A DNA stretch of 64,000 nt. It comes from an uncultured Bacilli bacterium (GTDB lineage Bacteria > Bacillota_I > Bacilli_A > RF39 > UBA660). A model generated the notes under the pieces. That model worked only from the letters and a program-made list of their open reading frames with translations, was not told the DNA's origin and did not search any database. The stretch spans positions 1 to 64,000 of the forward strand of contig CAKPMC010000003.1 of NCBI GenBank assembly GCA_934167875.1. The letters are read 5' to 3'. Positions 52,580 to 61,982 of this stretch are shown here, piece after piece. Made by a program: the position numbers and the translations under genes. How positions within the stretch are numbered: position 1 is the first letter of the stretch; every line of letters begins with the position of its first letter.

Positions 52580-53521
52580 TTATAACATATCTTTTTTCTT
52601 TAATAACCATGCAACTAGTAATGACAAAACTATAGAAATCATAAGTAATATTATTAAAGCATATGGATGAGTAGCAATATCACCAAGTGGAACATTCATT
52701 CCCATAAAAGAAGCTACCATTGTAGGAATAGAAAAAACAATAGTAATAGCAGCTAAAAATTTCATCATATTATTCAAATTATTAGAAATAATAGTAGCAT
52801 AAGAATCTGTCATACTAGTTATAATTTCACGATACAAATTAGCCATTTCAATACATCTCTCATTTTCTACTAGCGCATCTTCCAACAGTTCACGATCATC
52901 TTCATAAAAATCAATAATATTACCATTTAAAATTTTTTCTAATACTATTTCATTAGATTTCAAAGAAGTACTAATATAAATAGGGCTTTTCTCAATACTT
53001 AACATATTAATTAAATCTTTATTATTTGTAGCCTTTAACATTTTATTTTCTTCTTTTTCTATTTCTTTATTAATATTTCTTAAATATTTTAAATATAAAG
53101 TAGCTGTACGATATAATATTTGAATAGTAAATCTACTCTTCTTTTGTGTAGAAAAATTTTTAATGATACCAGATTTAAATGCTTTTAAAACTTCTGTTTC
53201 TTCGTTAGATACAGTAATAATATAATCATCTCTAACAAAAATAATTAATAATGGTATAGCTTTTATAATCTTACTATTAACCTTAATAGGAGCATCAACA
53301 AAGATCATTTTAAGTCCTAAATCACTTCTCACATCAATCATTGGTTGTTCATCATCCTGAAGAATATTAGCAATAAAATTAAAATCAATTCCTATCATAT
53401 TATTAAGATTATCAATATCATTTTGATCAGGTTTAATAATATTAATCCAAGATCCAACTTTTAATTCTTTAATCTGCATAAGCTCCATCGTATTTTCATC
53501 TGTATTAAATATCTTTATCAT
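52580..53521 (-). CDS. corA: CorA family magnesium/divalent cation transporter
   Basis: A pentameric channel-type transporter for Mg2+ (or Co2+/Zn2+). The large cytoplasmic domain (1-245) includes helices with a Lys/Glu-rich stretch, and two C-terminal membrane helices follow, with the signature GMN at the end of the first (FMGMNVPLG). The length of 313 residues is normal. The ATG at 53521 follows AAGG. A Mg riboswitch was not seen upstream. Confidence 0.93.
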   Translation of the reverse strand: MIKIFNTDENTMELMQIKELKVGSWINIIKPDQNDIDNLNNMIGIDFNFIANILQDDEQPMIDVRSDLGLKMIFVDAPIKVNSKIIKAIPLLIIFVRDDYIITVSNEETEVLKAFKSGIIKNFSTQKKSRFTIQILYRTATLYLKYLRNINKEIEKEENKMLKATNNKDLINMLSIEKSPIYISTSLKSNEIVLEKILNGNIIDFYEDDRELLEDALVENERCIEMANLYREIITSMTDSYATIISNNLNNMMKFLAAITIVFSIPTMVASFMGMNVPLGDIATHPYALIILLMISIVLSLLVAWLLKKKDML

Positions 53522-53629
53522 AATCATACCTTCTTTAACTTAATTATATATCATTCAAAGAAAAAATGATAAACTTTTTATTAAAATGTAAACAAGATAG
53601 TAAAGTAAAAATTTATTACTCAAAAATTC

Positions 53630-53658
53630 TTGAAACATTTATTTTTTTGTTCTAATCT
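53630..53658 (+). promoter_or_regulatory. Promoter of the DapB-fold dehydrogenase gene
   Basis: TTGAAA (53630-53635) and TAATCT (53653-53658) are 17 nt apart, and TAAGGAGG with the ATG follow within 25 nt. The upstream part of this 157-bp gap shows nothing else. Confidence 0.6.
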
Positions 53659-53678
53659 TAAACTAAGGAGGCAGGTAC

Positions 53679-54764
53679 ATGGAAAGAAAAATAAAAGTAT
53701 TTCAATATGGTTGTGGAAAAATGGCTCAATATACTATGAGGTATTGTCTTGAAAAAGGTGCTGAAATAGTAGGAGCTAGTGATATTAATCCAAATATTAT
53801 AGGAAAAGATATCAATGAGATAATTAAAGATGGAAATAATGATAAAGGGGTCAAAATTTCGCCAAAAGAAGATACAGAATATTTATTATCTTCTTTAAAA
53901 CCGGATATATGTATAATTACTACTATGAGTCTTTTAAATGATTGTAGTGAAATTCTTTTGCTTTGTGCATCACTTGGTATCAATGCCATCACTACTTGTG
54001 AAGAAGCTTTTTATTCTAAAAATTCCAATCCAACTTTATATAATAAGATTGATGAATTAGCCAAAAAGAATAACTGTACTATTGCAGGTAGTGGATATCA
54101 AGATATATATTGGGGTGAATTAGTAAGTGCACTTGCCGCCTCTACCCATAATATCACTAAGATTAAAGGAGAATCCTGGTACAATGTTGAAGATTATGGT
54201 ATAGCTCTAGCCAAAGCTCATGGAGCTGGATTAACTATGGAAGAGTTTGATAAAGAAGTTGCTGTAGTTGATAACATATCCGAAGAGGAAAGACAAAAAT
54301 TAATTAATAATGGTACATTCTTACCTAGTTATATGTGGAATGTAAATGGTTGGTTAGCTTCAAAATTAAACTTAACTATCATTAGTCAAACTCAAAAATG
54401 TATACCAGAAACATATAATGAAGATATTCATTCTAATACTCTAAATATGAATATTAAACAAGGTACAGCTACAGGAATGAGTGCTATTGTAACTACCGAA
54501 ACTAAAGAAGGAATTACTTTAGAAACAAAATGTGTTGGTAAAGTTTATGCACCTAGTGAATTTGATAAAAATGAATGGACTATTATTGGTGAACCTAATA
54601 CAACTTTAGTAATTAATAGACCTTCAACTGTAGAATTAACTTGTGCTACTATTGTAAATAGAATACCTGATGTAATTAATGCTAAAGCTGGTTTCATATC
54701 TACTGATAAAATGGATGAATTAATATATAGAACTAAACCATTAAATGAATATATTAATAATTAA
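53679..54764 (+). CDS. NAD(P)-dependent dehydrogenase, DapB-like fold (diaminopentanoate dehydrogenase-like)
   Basis: A 361-residue oxidoreductase with an N-terminal Rossmann domain: FQYGCGKMAQYTMRYC at 8-23, then an acidic ASDINP end to strand 2. This resembles the dihydrodipicolinate reductase-like N-terminal domain of 2,4-diaminopentanoate dehydrogenase (ornithine fermentation) and related enzymes. The CITTMS and GYQDIYWGEL segments (136-150) fit that subgroup. No other ornithine-degradation gene is present, so the substrate is uncertain. TAAGGAGG precedes the ATG. Confidence 0.75.
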   Translation: MERKIKVFQYGCGKMAQYTMRYCLEKGAEIVGASDINPNIIGKDINEIIKDGNNDKGVKISPKEDTEYLLSSLKPDICIITTMSLLNDCSEILLLCASLGINAITTCEEAFYSKNSNPTLYNKIDELAKKNNCTIAGSGYQDIYWGELVSALAASTHNITKIKGESWYNVEDYGIALAKAHGAGLTMEEFDKEVAVVDNISEEERQKLINNGTFLPSYMWNVNGWLASKLNLTIISQTQKCIPETYNEDIHSNTLNMNIKQGTATGMSAIVTTETKEGITLETKCVGKVYAPSEFDKNEWTIIGEPNTTLVINRPSTVELTCATIVNRIPDVINAKAGFISTDKMDELIYRTKPLNEYINN

Positions 54765-54770
54765 GACAAA

Positions 54771-54800
54771 TTAAAAGCTTTCAAACGAAAGCTTTTTTAA
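54771..54800. terminator. Bidirectional terminator
   Basis: A perfect 10-bp stem (54773-54782 with 54787-54796) with an AAAC loop and a T-rich tail lies between convergent genes. Confidence 0.88.
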
Positions 54801-55831
54801 ATGGTTTTTTGTTTGTTTTTAAAGTTTTTTGATAATAATAATATTTCTTCTTTAGAGTATCCAAAAGAGCTATAATCTGGCAGATTATCATTATTAAAAT
54901 TATATTGAGCTATTTCTATCATTTTATTAGATGTTTTTACTGGATCATCTAAATATTCTAAATATAATCCATAACCAACTACCATAGCTTCAAGCAATAA
55001 GAAATCACTTGTAAATGATATAGATTGATTAATATTACCAAAATTAGCATTTAATAAATGAGATCTATTAGAAAGACTAGTTATTATAACTTTTTTTAAA
55101 TAATTACCAATATTAGCAAGAGTACTATCTTGCTTTATTAAATAATCAGTAAATAAAAGTTCAATAGTAGTAGTCCCAATCTCTTTACTTTCATTAACAA
55201 AAGAATAAACAGAATCTCTGTTCAACTTAAAACACACACTATGATACACTTCATGAGCCAAAGTCAAAAAGTCAACATCTGTATTACTACGAAAAACATA
55301 ACAGTAAGTATCACCAAAATAAGGATCAGCATAATTTTTACCATATATATTAGTAAATAATACAGCTCTATTCATCATATATATATTATGAGAACCAATT
55401 ATTTCTAATGCATAGTCCCTAATTTTACCAGTAAAAGTTTCATTATAGAAATCTCTAGTTAACTTTATAAGTTCATTATCATTATAAGTTAAAGTACTAG
55501 GTATATCAAAAAAATATGGTGTAGCTAAATTTGATAATAATTGGTGTACATAATCTACATCAAGTTTTTTATCAAGATAATTACTATTTACATCTATTTT
55601 AGATAAGTAAGGTACACTTCTATTAAGCATTATACTTTGTTTGAATAAACTTAGTGACATTTTTTCTAAAAAAATAGAAAGATTAGATAAATGATATTCC
55701 ATTTCTAAATAATTTTGTAATGAACATGAGATAGCTCTAATTTCTTTAGCATCTGTAGTAACAGCTAATCGTTTTTGAAGATATTTTTTTCTTTTTTGAA
55801 TATCATATAATATTTTAGATTCATTTCTCAT
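54797..55831 (-). CDS. M3-like metallopeptidase, shortened
   Basis: A 344-residue protein with the zinc motif HEVYHS near residue 204 followed about 25 residues later by EIGTTTIELLF, the arrangement seen in M3 oligoendopeptidases (HExxH, then E as third ligand). It also has the family-like AYVFRSNTDVDFLTLAHE context. It is much shorter than PepF (about 600), lacking much of the N-terminal helical lobe. GTGGTGAT lies 5 nt before the ATG at 55831. It is probably a cytoplasmic peptidase. Confidence 0.65.
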   Translation of the reverse strand: MRNESKILYDIQKRKKYLQKRLAVTTDAKEIRAISCSLQNYLEMEYHLSNLSIFLEKMSLSLFKQSIMLNRSVPYLSKIDVNSNYLDKKLDVDYVHQLLSNLATPYFFDIPSTLTYNDNELIKLTRDFYNETFTGKIRDYALEIIGSHNIYMMNRAVLFTNIYGKNYADPYFGDTYCYVFRSNTDVDFLTLAHEVYHSVCFKLNRDSVYSFVNESKEIGTTTIELLFTDYLIKQDSTLANIGNYLKKVIITSLSNRSHLLNANFGNINQSISFTSDFLLLEAMVVGYGLYLEYLDDPVKTSNKMIEIAQYNFNNDNLPDYSSFGYSKEEILLLSKNFKNKQKTI

Positions 55832-55868
55832 AATATCACCACAACAACTATAACATAAAACTACACTC

Positions 55869-56576
55869 TTAATCAAAGATTTTTACATCACCATCATTAT
55901 TCTTAATATAAACCGTAAACTGCTCTTTATTATCACATATCACAAGTAATAAATTACTAATATCGTTATATCCCATTTTATCAAGTCTTTTAATTACCCA
56001 TTCTCTAGTCTTTCCAATATATTTTATATTTTCATCCATTAAATTTCCATCAATAACTAAATTACTACACAAACCATTATTAGCTACTTTAAGTTTCATA
56101 TCATTGGGTGTAACAGGTAAATATTTTGCCTTAGGTAGAAAACTAACTTTACCACTTGGTTCTAATATCGAATATGATATCTGACTCAAATCATAATAAC
56201 CATTTTCACGTGCTATTTGTAGTAAATCATTAATATCAAGTCTACTCTTTTTTAAATTATTATAGTTAAGATTACCATTATTTATTAAAATAAGTGGAGT
56301 ACCAGTAAAAAATCTCCTAGCAACAATGCTTTTTGTAGTTAAAAAAGAAATAAAAGTAGCAATCCCACCATAAATAACTATTGCTAGTATTCCATCCAAA
56401 TAATTAATAGAATCATCAACTGAAAAACTAGCAGCTATTGAACCAATACTAATACCAATAATATAGTCAAATAAATTTAATTGACTTATTTGTTTTTTAC
56501 CCATTAATTCTGTAATTAGAAATAATACTACTAATGACAAAACACTTCTTAGTATTAAATCACCAATATTCATCAT
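55869..56576 (-). CDS. DUF421 (YetF-like) membrane protein
   Basis: A 235-residue protein with three membrane segments in the first 85 residues (with LFDYIIGISIGSIAASF) and a C-terminal soluble domain including the family segments NLKKSRLDINDLL, ENGYYDLSQISYSILEPSGKVSFLP. This is the DUF421/YetF layout; YetF-type proteins are linked to spore or germination membrane functions in Bacillus, though the activity is not known. GGTGAT precedes the ATG at 56576 (ATGATG). Confidence 0.88.
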   Translation of the reverse strand: MMNIGDLILRSVLSLVVLFLITELMGKKQISQLNLFDYIIGISIGSIAASFSVDDSINYLDGILAIVIYGGIATFISFLTTKSIVARRFFTGTPLILINNGNLNYNNLKKSRLDINDLLQIARENGYYDLSQISYSILEPSGKVSFLPKAKYLPVTPNDMKLKVANNGLCSNLVIDGNLMDENIKYIGKTREWVIKRLDKMGYNDISNLLLVICDNKEQFTVYIKNNDGDVKIFD

Positions 56577-56635
56577 AATATCACCAATAATAGTATGGAT
56601 AAATAATATTTTTGTATACAAAAAGCAGTAATTAC

Positions 56636-58099
56636 TTACTGCATATTTTCAAAATTTGGATGTTTAGGAAGTCCTGGCATAGTAATTATATTATCAAGTA
56701 ATACTATTATCATTTCACTTCCTGTTTGAATAATTATATTTTTAACATTAACCCTATCTAAATCTTCAGGATAAGCATACTGCGTTTTAGCAATACAAAC
56801 AGGGTAATGATTAAGTTTAAGAGAATCTATTAAATCCATTTTTGAAGTAGCTTCAGGACTGAAATCGATATTTGGTACATTATAAACATCTTGAATAATA
56901 GTAGCAATTTTTTCTTCAACTGGTGCCTGATTATCGTATAAATAAGTAAAACTATTATCACTACTTAAACCAACTTCTGTAATATACTTAGCTAGTTCAA
57001 TACTACCACTACTTCCTTCTTCATAAGAGTTAGTAATTATAGCTTCTACTCCTAAATCATGGCAGTATGCCTTAATTTTATCAAGTTCTTCTGCTTTATC
57101 TTCTTTAAATTGATTTATAGCTACACAAAAAGGTACTTTAAATTGCTTTAAATTATCAATGTGAAGTTTTAAATTATTATATCCACTATATTGTAAAGCT
57201 CTATTAGTAACAACTAACACTACATAATTAGGAATAATATTATCATTACGACATACTATATCAAAGAATTTTTCGCTACCTAAATCACTACCAAATCCAG
57301 CTTCAGTAACAACATAATCAGCTAAAGATAAACCCAAATTAATAGAATTAATACTACTACATCCATGAGCTATATTAGCAAAAGGACCACCATGTATTAA
57401 AACTGGATTTTCCTCTAATGTCTGAACTAAATTTGGATAAAATGCCTGTTTTAATAATAAAGCCATTGCTCCATCTACTTTAAAATCCTTTGCATATATT
57501 GGCTTACCATCTTTACTAAAGCAACATAATATATTACCTAATCTTCTTCTTAAATCATCATAATCTTTAGCTAAACAAAATATAGCCATTACTTCACTAG
57601 CTGCCGTAATATTAAAATTTTTACGTAAACTCCTGTCATTAACATCTAAACAACGTTTAAAACAAATACTATCCTCATCAATATTTAACTCATTTCCCTG
57701 ATAAATATGATTATCTATTGCAGCCGCAAGCAAGTTATTAGCAGCCGTAATAGCATGAAAATCACCAGTAAAATGTAAATCTATCTCTTGACTAGGAACA
57801 ACGCTGGCTTTACCACCACCTGTTGCTCCACCTTTCATACCAAAAACAGGTCCAAGTGAAGGTTCACGTAATACAGCTACTGACTTCTTACCAATTTTAC
57901 ATAAAGCATCATCAAGTCCAATACTAACAGTAGTTTTTCCTTCACCATAAGGAGTTGGATTTATAGCTGTAACTAAAATTAATTTTGAATTAGTATTAGG
58001 ACTATAATTCTTATTAACTTTAGCCATATAATTGCCATAACAGAATAAATCATCTTGATTTAAATCTAATTTTTTAGCTACTTCAACAATATTCTTCAT
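56636..58099 (-). CDS. fhs: Formate-tetrahydrofolate ligase, short form
   Basis: Fhs ligates formate to tetrahydrofolate with ATP, feeding 10-formyl-THF to one-carbon metabolism. The P-loop-like TPYGEGKTT near 50-58, EPSLGPVFGMKGGATGGG, LHFTGDFHAITAANNLL, HGGPFANIAHGCSS and the end MPGLPKHPNFEN are all conserved. It has 487 residues against the usual ~556: loops after NDRSLRK and in the middle are shortened, but the ends and catalytic parts are present. GAGGTGAC precedes the ATG. Confidence 0.96.
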   Translation of the reverse strand: MKNIVEVAKKLDLNQDDLFCYGNYMAKVNKNYSPNTNSKLILVTAINPTPYGEGKTTVSIGLDDALCKIGKKSVAVLREPSLGPVFGMKGGATGGGKASVVPSQEIDLHFTGDFHAITAANNLLAAAIDNHIYQGNELNIDEDSICFKRCLDVNDRSLRKNFNITAASEVMAIFCLAKDYDDLRRRLGNILCCFSKDGKPIYAKDFKVDGAMALLLKQAFYPNLVQTLEENPVLIHGGPFANIAHGCSSINSINLGLSLADYVVTEAGFGSDLGSEKFFDIVCRNDNIIPNYVVLVVTNRALQYSGYNNLKLHIDNLKQFKVPFCVAINQFKEDKAEELDKIKAYCHDLGVEAIITNSYEEGSSGSIELAKYITEVGLSSDNSFTYLYDNQAPVEEKIATIIQDVYNVPNIDFSPEATSKMDLIDSLKLNHYPVCIAKTQYAYPEDLDRVNVKNIIIQTGSEMIIVLLDNIITMPGLPKHPNFENMQ

Positions 58100-58149
58100 A
58101 TAGTCACCTCATTCAATAATATATATACACATTATAAATTACTTATAAC

Positions 58150-58192
58150 TAAATCTAGCTTCACTATACCATAATTCAATTAACTATTCAAT
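58150..58192 (-). pseudogene. Decayed fragment of an Rpn-type gene
   Basis: About 45 nt here match the plus-strand stretch near 51900-51945 inside the Rpn-type gene, with 26 nt identical in a row and scattered differences beyond. The minus-strand translation gives ELWYSEARF with a stop a few codons before it. The rest of the gene is gone. It lies in the gap between fhs and clpB. Confidence 0.7.
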
Positions 58193-58193
58193 A

Positions 58194-58228
58194 TAAAAAC
58201 CCCGTTTCCTTAATAAAGAAACGAGGTT
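58194..58228 (-). terminator. Terminator after clpB
   Basis: An 11-bp stem with one G-T pair (58198-58208 with 58218-58228) and a 9-nt loop lies just after the clpB stop and is followed on the minus strand by TTTTATATT. Confidence 0.85.
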
Positions 58229-58232
58229 AATT

Positions 58233-60344
58233 TTATTTATTATTATCTTTAATCGTAATATCAAAATCATCATTCTTATAATCAATTACTAAAGTCATAC
58301 CAAATTTAACTTCATTATTAATTAATACTTTAGCTAAATTAGTTTCAACTGTACGACTAAGTAATCTCTTTAATGGTCTAGCACCATAAGTAACATCATA
58401 TCCATTATCAACTAAATAATTCTTAGCACTATCAGTTAATTCAATATGAATATTATCTTCTTTTAATCTGTCTTCCATCTCACCAATTAATTTATCAAGA
58501 ATTTTTCTAATAGCATCTTTAGTAAGAGGATTAAATACTATAATTTCATCTACCCTATTAATAAACTCTGGTCTAAAGTATTTTTTAACTTCATCCATAA
58601 CTTTACTAGTATTACCATCAAGAATATGTTCACTACCAAGGTTAGATGTCATAATAATAATAGTATTTTTAAAGTCAACTGTACGACCATTAGAATCGGT
58701 TACACGACCATCATCTAGAATCTGTAAAAGTAGGTTTAATACTTCGGGATGAGCTTTTTCTATTTCATCAAATAATACGATACTATAAGGATTACGTCTA
58801 ACTGCTTCAGTTAATTGTCCACCCTCTTCATATCCAACATATCCAGGAGGAGAACCAATTAATCTACTAACAGAGAATTTTTCCATATATTCACTCATAT
58901 CAATACGAATCATATGTTTTTCATCATCAAATAGTTCATAAGCCAAAGTACGAGCTATTTCTGTTTTACCAACACCAGTAGGTCCCAAGAAAATAAATGA
59001 ACCAATTGGTCTATTGGGATCTTTAATACCACTACGACTACGTATAATAGCATCACTTACTAATTTAATAGCTTGATCTTGACCAATTACTCTTTTCTTC
59101 ATATTTTCTTCCAGTGATAAAAGTCTTTCTTTTTCACCACTGACTAATTTACTAACTGGAATATTAGTCCATTTAGAAATAACAGAAGCGATATCTTCAC
59201 TAGTAACAGTATCACTTAGTATTTTATTTTTTTCTAAACTATTTAACTGAGCCAATTCTTTTTCTAGTGCAGGAATATCACCATGACGAAGTTTAGCTGC
59301 ACGTTCCAAATCATAATCATTTTCTGCTTGTTCTAAATCAAATTTAGCTCTTTCTATTTCCTTTTTCTTAGCTTTAATATCATCATTAATAGATTTTTCT
59401 TTATCCCAAGCTTCTTTTAACTCTTTTTCTTGGGCTTGAAGATTAGTTAATGTCTCATCAATAGATTCAACACGTTTCTTTGAAATATCATCTTTTTCCT
59501 TCTTAATAGCTTCACGTTCAATTTGAAGTCTCATAATTTCACGAGTTAAAGTATCAAGACTAGTAGGAACAGAATCCATTTGTACACGAATAGTAGCACA
59601 TGCTTCATCTACTAAATCAATAGCTTTATCTGGTAAAAATCTATCTGTAATATAACGATTAGATAAAGTTGCAGCAGCTATTAGTGCTTTATCTTGTATA
59701 GATACACCATGATGAATTTCAAAACGTTCTTTTAAACCACGAAGAATAGTAATAGTATCTTCAACACTAGGTGGAGAAACTATAATCTTTTGGAAACGTC
59801 TCTCTAAAGCTCCATCCTTTTCAATATACTTACGATATTCATTTAAAGTAGTAGCACCAATTACATGTATTTCACCACGAGCTAACATTGGCTTTAAAAT
59901 ATTAGAAGTATCCATAGCTCCTTCAGCGCCAGTACCAACAATAGTATGAATTTCATCAATAAACATGATGATTTCACCTTCTGATTTTTTGACCTCATTT
60001 AAAACATTCTTTAAACGCTCCTCAAATTCACCACGATACTTAGCACCAGCTACTAAGCTTGCCATATCAAGTTCCCAAATTATTTTATTTTTTAAGCTAC
60101 TTGGTACATCTCCTCTAACAATTCTAAGAGCAAGTCCCTCAACAATAGCTGTTTTACCTACACCAGGCTCACCAATTAGAACTGGGTTATTTTTAGTTTT
60201 ACGTGACAAAATCCTAGTTATACTACGAATCTCATCATCCCTACCAATTACTGGATCAATCTTACCTTTTTTTACATCTTCAATGATATTACGACCATAT
60301 TTTTCAAGAACATTTTCGTTCTCTTGTTCCATATTAGTATACAT
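58233..60344 (-). CDS. clpB: ClpB-type AAA+ disaggregase without N-domain
   Basis: A double-AAA+ chaperone that pulls apart protein aggregates with DnaK. The 703-residue protein has Walker A motifs GEPGVGKT (58-65) and GPTGVGKT (in the second ring, about 440), a ClpB-like coiled-coil middle domain (about 300-420, with [12 protein letters not shown]), and the sensor and DxxR features of the family. It starts right at the first AAA+ module and lacks the ~150-residue Clp N-domain, as in short ClpB isoforms. Translation begins at the ATG at 60344, 5 nt after GAGGTGAT. It is under a CIRCE element, so it is probably HrcA-controlled. Confidence 0.93.
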   Translation of the reverse strand: MYTNMEQENENVLEKYGRNIIEDVKKGKIDPVIGRDDEIRSITRILSRKTKNNPVLIGEPGVGKTAIVEGLALRIVRGDVPSSLKNKIIWELDMASLVAGAKYRGEFEERLKNVLNEVKKSEGEIIMFIDEIHTIVGTGAEGAMDTSNILKPMLARGEIHVIGATTLNEYRKYIEKDGALERRFQKIIVSPPSVEDTITILRGLKERFEIHHGVSIQDKALIAAATLSNRYITDRFLPDKAIDLVDEACATIRVQMDSVPTSLDTLTREIMRLQIEREAIKKEKDDISKKRVESIDETLTNLQAQEKELKEAWDKEKSINDDIKAKKKEIERAKFDLEQAENDYDLERAAKLRHGDIPALEKELAQLNSLEKNKILSDTVTSEDIASVISKWTNIPVSKLVSGEKERLLSLEENMKKRVIGQDQAIKLVSDAIIRSRSGIKDPNRPIGSFIFLGPTGVGKTEIARTLAYELFDDEKHMIRIDMSEYMEKFSVSRLIGSPPGYVGYEEGGQLTEAVRRNPYSIVLFDEIEKAHPEVLNLLLQILDDGRVTDSNGRTVDFKNTIIIMTSNLGSEHILDGNTSKVMDEVKKYFRPEFINRVDEIIVFNPLTKDAIRKILDKLIGEMEDRLKEDNIHIELTDSAKNYLVDNGYDVTYGARPLKRLLSRTVETNLAKVLINNEVKFGMTLVIDYKNDDFDITIKDNNK

Positions 60345-60365
60345 AACTATCACCTCACGATTAAT

Positions 60366-60393
60366 ATTATACTCAAAAATTAGCACTTGTCAA
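60366..60393 (-). promoter_or_regulatory. Sigma-A promoter of clpB overlapping CIRCE
   Basis: On the minus strand TTGACA (60388-60393) and TATAAT (60366-60371) are 16 nt apart. The -35 falls in the spacer of the CIRCE repeat, so HrcA binding would block RNA polymerase. Confidence 0.85.
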
Positions 60394-60406
60394 TAAAGAG
60401 TGCTAA
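60380..60406 (-). promoter_or_regulatory. CIRCE operator (HrcA site)
   Basis: The 27-bp element reads TTAGCACTT - nine nt - GAGTGCTAA, differing from the consensus inverted repeat at one position in one arm (T for C at the ninth base). HrcA represses heat-shock genes through CIRCE in Gram-positive bacteria. Confidence 0.93.
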
Positions 60407-60411
60407 ATATT

Positions 60412-60441
60412 TTATAAAAAATAAGCAAGTACTACTCGCTT
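60412..60441 (-). terminator. Terminator overlapping the end of ctpA
   Basis: A hairpin with a G-T pair (AAGCGAG with CTTGCTT) begins in the last codons and stop of the ctpA gene and is followed on the minus strand by ATTTTTTAT. It lies just before the clpB promoter. Confidence 0.65.
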
Positions 60442-61748
60442 AAATTTTTGATAGCCATTTGAAGTTGATTATCTGTACTATCACTTGGATTTTTATAGTA
60501 ATTATTATCTAATTCAACCTTAACATCAGGTGTGATTCCGACTTCGTTTATCCAATTACCATTAGGTGTTAACCATTTTTGAATTGTATATTTAACTGTA
60601 GCCCCACTTTCTAACTGATAAGCTTTTTGTACAGTGCCTTTTCCAAAAGAGTTAACACCAATTATTGTAGCTCCATAAGATTCTTTTAAAGCACCAGCTA
60701 AAATTTCAGAAGCTGAAGCGCTATTTCCATTTATTAATACTGCAATCTTATAATTTCTACTACTATTAGTCTTAGCATAAACTTGTTCAACTATACCTTT
60801 AGTATCAAGCTGATAAATTATTTTACTTTTATCTAAAAATAATGAGGCAATATCTGTTACAGTTGATAAATATCCACCAGAATTATCACGTACATCAATT
60901 ATTAAACTATCAATATTCCTACTTTCAAGTTCAGTTAATTTTTGTTCAAACTGTGAATAAGTATTGGCTGCAAATACAGATAATTCAATATATCCAATTT
61001 TCTTACCATTTTCCTCAAACACTTTACTAGTAACTGATTCAAGTTCTACTTCACTTAAGTTAAGTGAAAATTCTAAATCTTTACCCTCTCTGTTTACAAC
61101 AATTTTAACAGTTTTACTATCACCCTTAATCTTATTAGAAATTTCTGTAGGTGATAAATTAGTAACACTTTCACCATTAACTGAAACAAAAACATCTCCT
61201 GTTTTTAAACCAGCTTTACTAGCTGGAGTATCATTAAATACTTTAGAAATTATAACAGTATTATCATCACGTAACATTATTTCAACGCCAATACCTTCAT
61301 ATTTTCCTTCTACTTGTTCATTAAAGCTTTTTGACTCATCAGTATTCATATAAAAAGAATAGTCATCACCTAAGTACTCAAGCATACCTTTAATTCCGGC
61401 TTCTAATAATTTATCATGATCAACTTCTTGATAGTAATTAGCAACGATATCATTATATGTTTTAATAAATTCCTGTAATTCACTAGGTACTTCTTTAACT
61501 ACAGTGTTACTAGTATTTTGATTATCTTTAAATATATAAGTTATAAAAGATCCAATAACACCACCAAGTATTAAAGTAATAACCATTATAACAATAACTT
61601 CAGCATAATTAAAACCAGTTTTTTTCTCAACCACAACTTCTCTAATTTCTGGCTCTTCATTAGAAATACTTTTTTCTTTTTTCACTCTATTTCTTTTAAC
61701 TGTTTTCTTTACTTTTTTACTATCATCAATAATGTCTTTTTCTTCCAT
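60432..61748 (-). CDS. ctpA: C-terminal processing protease (CtpA/CtpB, S41 family)
   Basis: A membrane-anchored carboxyl-terminal processing peptidase, 438 residues: a Lys-rich cytoplasmic head (1-48), a membrane helix at 49-73, a PDZ domain at about 140-225, and the S41A catalytic domain with LIIDVRDNSGG, the SASASE serine cluster at 343-347, and a catalytic Lys370 in SFGKGTVQ. In Bacillus, CtpB acts in sporulation signalling, so a spore role is possible here. AGAGGTG precedes the ATG. Confidence 0.95.
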   Translation of the reverse strand: MEEKDIIDDSKKVKKTVKRNRVKKEKSISNEEPEIREVVVEKKTGFNYAEVIVIMVITLILGGVIGSFITYIFKDNQNTSNTVVKEVPSELQEFIKTYNDIVANYYQEVDHDKLLEAGIKGMLEYLGDDYSFYMNTDESKSFNEQVEGKYEGIGVEIMLRDDNTVIISKVFNDTPASKAGLKTGDVFVSVNGESVTNLSPTEISNKIKGDSKTVKIVVNREGKDLEFSLNLSEVELESVTSKVFEENGKKIGYIELSVFAANTYSQFEQKLTELESRNIDSLIIDVRDNSGGYLSTVTDIASLFLDKSKIIYQLDTKGIVEQVYAKTNSSRNYKIAVLINGNSASASEILAGALKESYGATIIGVNSFGKGTVQKAYQLESGATVKYTIQKWLTPNGNWINEVGITPDVKVELDNNYYKNPSDSTDNQLQMAIKNLSE

Positions 61749-61815
61749 AATGCACCTCTTTTTATCATCTACTTAATTCTATCACAAATTAATAAAAATT
61801 AGAATAAAATCAAAT

Positions 61816-61843
61816 CAAAAAGATAGAAAACAATTTCTACCTT
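61816..61843. terminator. Hairpin with T-rich flanks upstream of ctpA
   Basis: A stem of about 11 pairs with one wobble (AAAGATAGAAA with TTTCTACCTTT) and a 4-nt loop is followed on the minus strand by TTTTTG. It lies 70 nt before the ctpA start. It may be a leftover terminator or an attenuator. Confidence 0.5.
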
Positions 61844-61942
61844 TATTTTTAACTACTATTATATAAACTAATTTTTAATTTTTTGTCTATATTATACATA
61901 ATAATAAATGTCATGAAATTCTAATAAAATAGTTATATTTAA

Positions 61943-61951
61943 TGCTATAAT
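61943..61951 (+). promoter_or_regulatory. Extended -10 promoter of the AraC-family gene
   Basis: TGCTATAAT is a perfect extended -10 element and lies 31 nt before the TTG start. A -35 is poor, as often with extended -10 promoters. Confidence 0.6.
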
Positions 61952-61982
61952 ATTTATTGAAAAATTACTAGAGGTGATTTAA

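Noticed and set aside
59965..60396. Plus-strand open frame opposite clpB
   Set aside because: It is the antisense of the first AAA+ domain and overlaps the CIRCE promoter.
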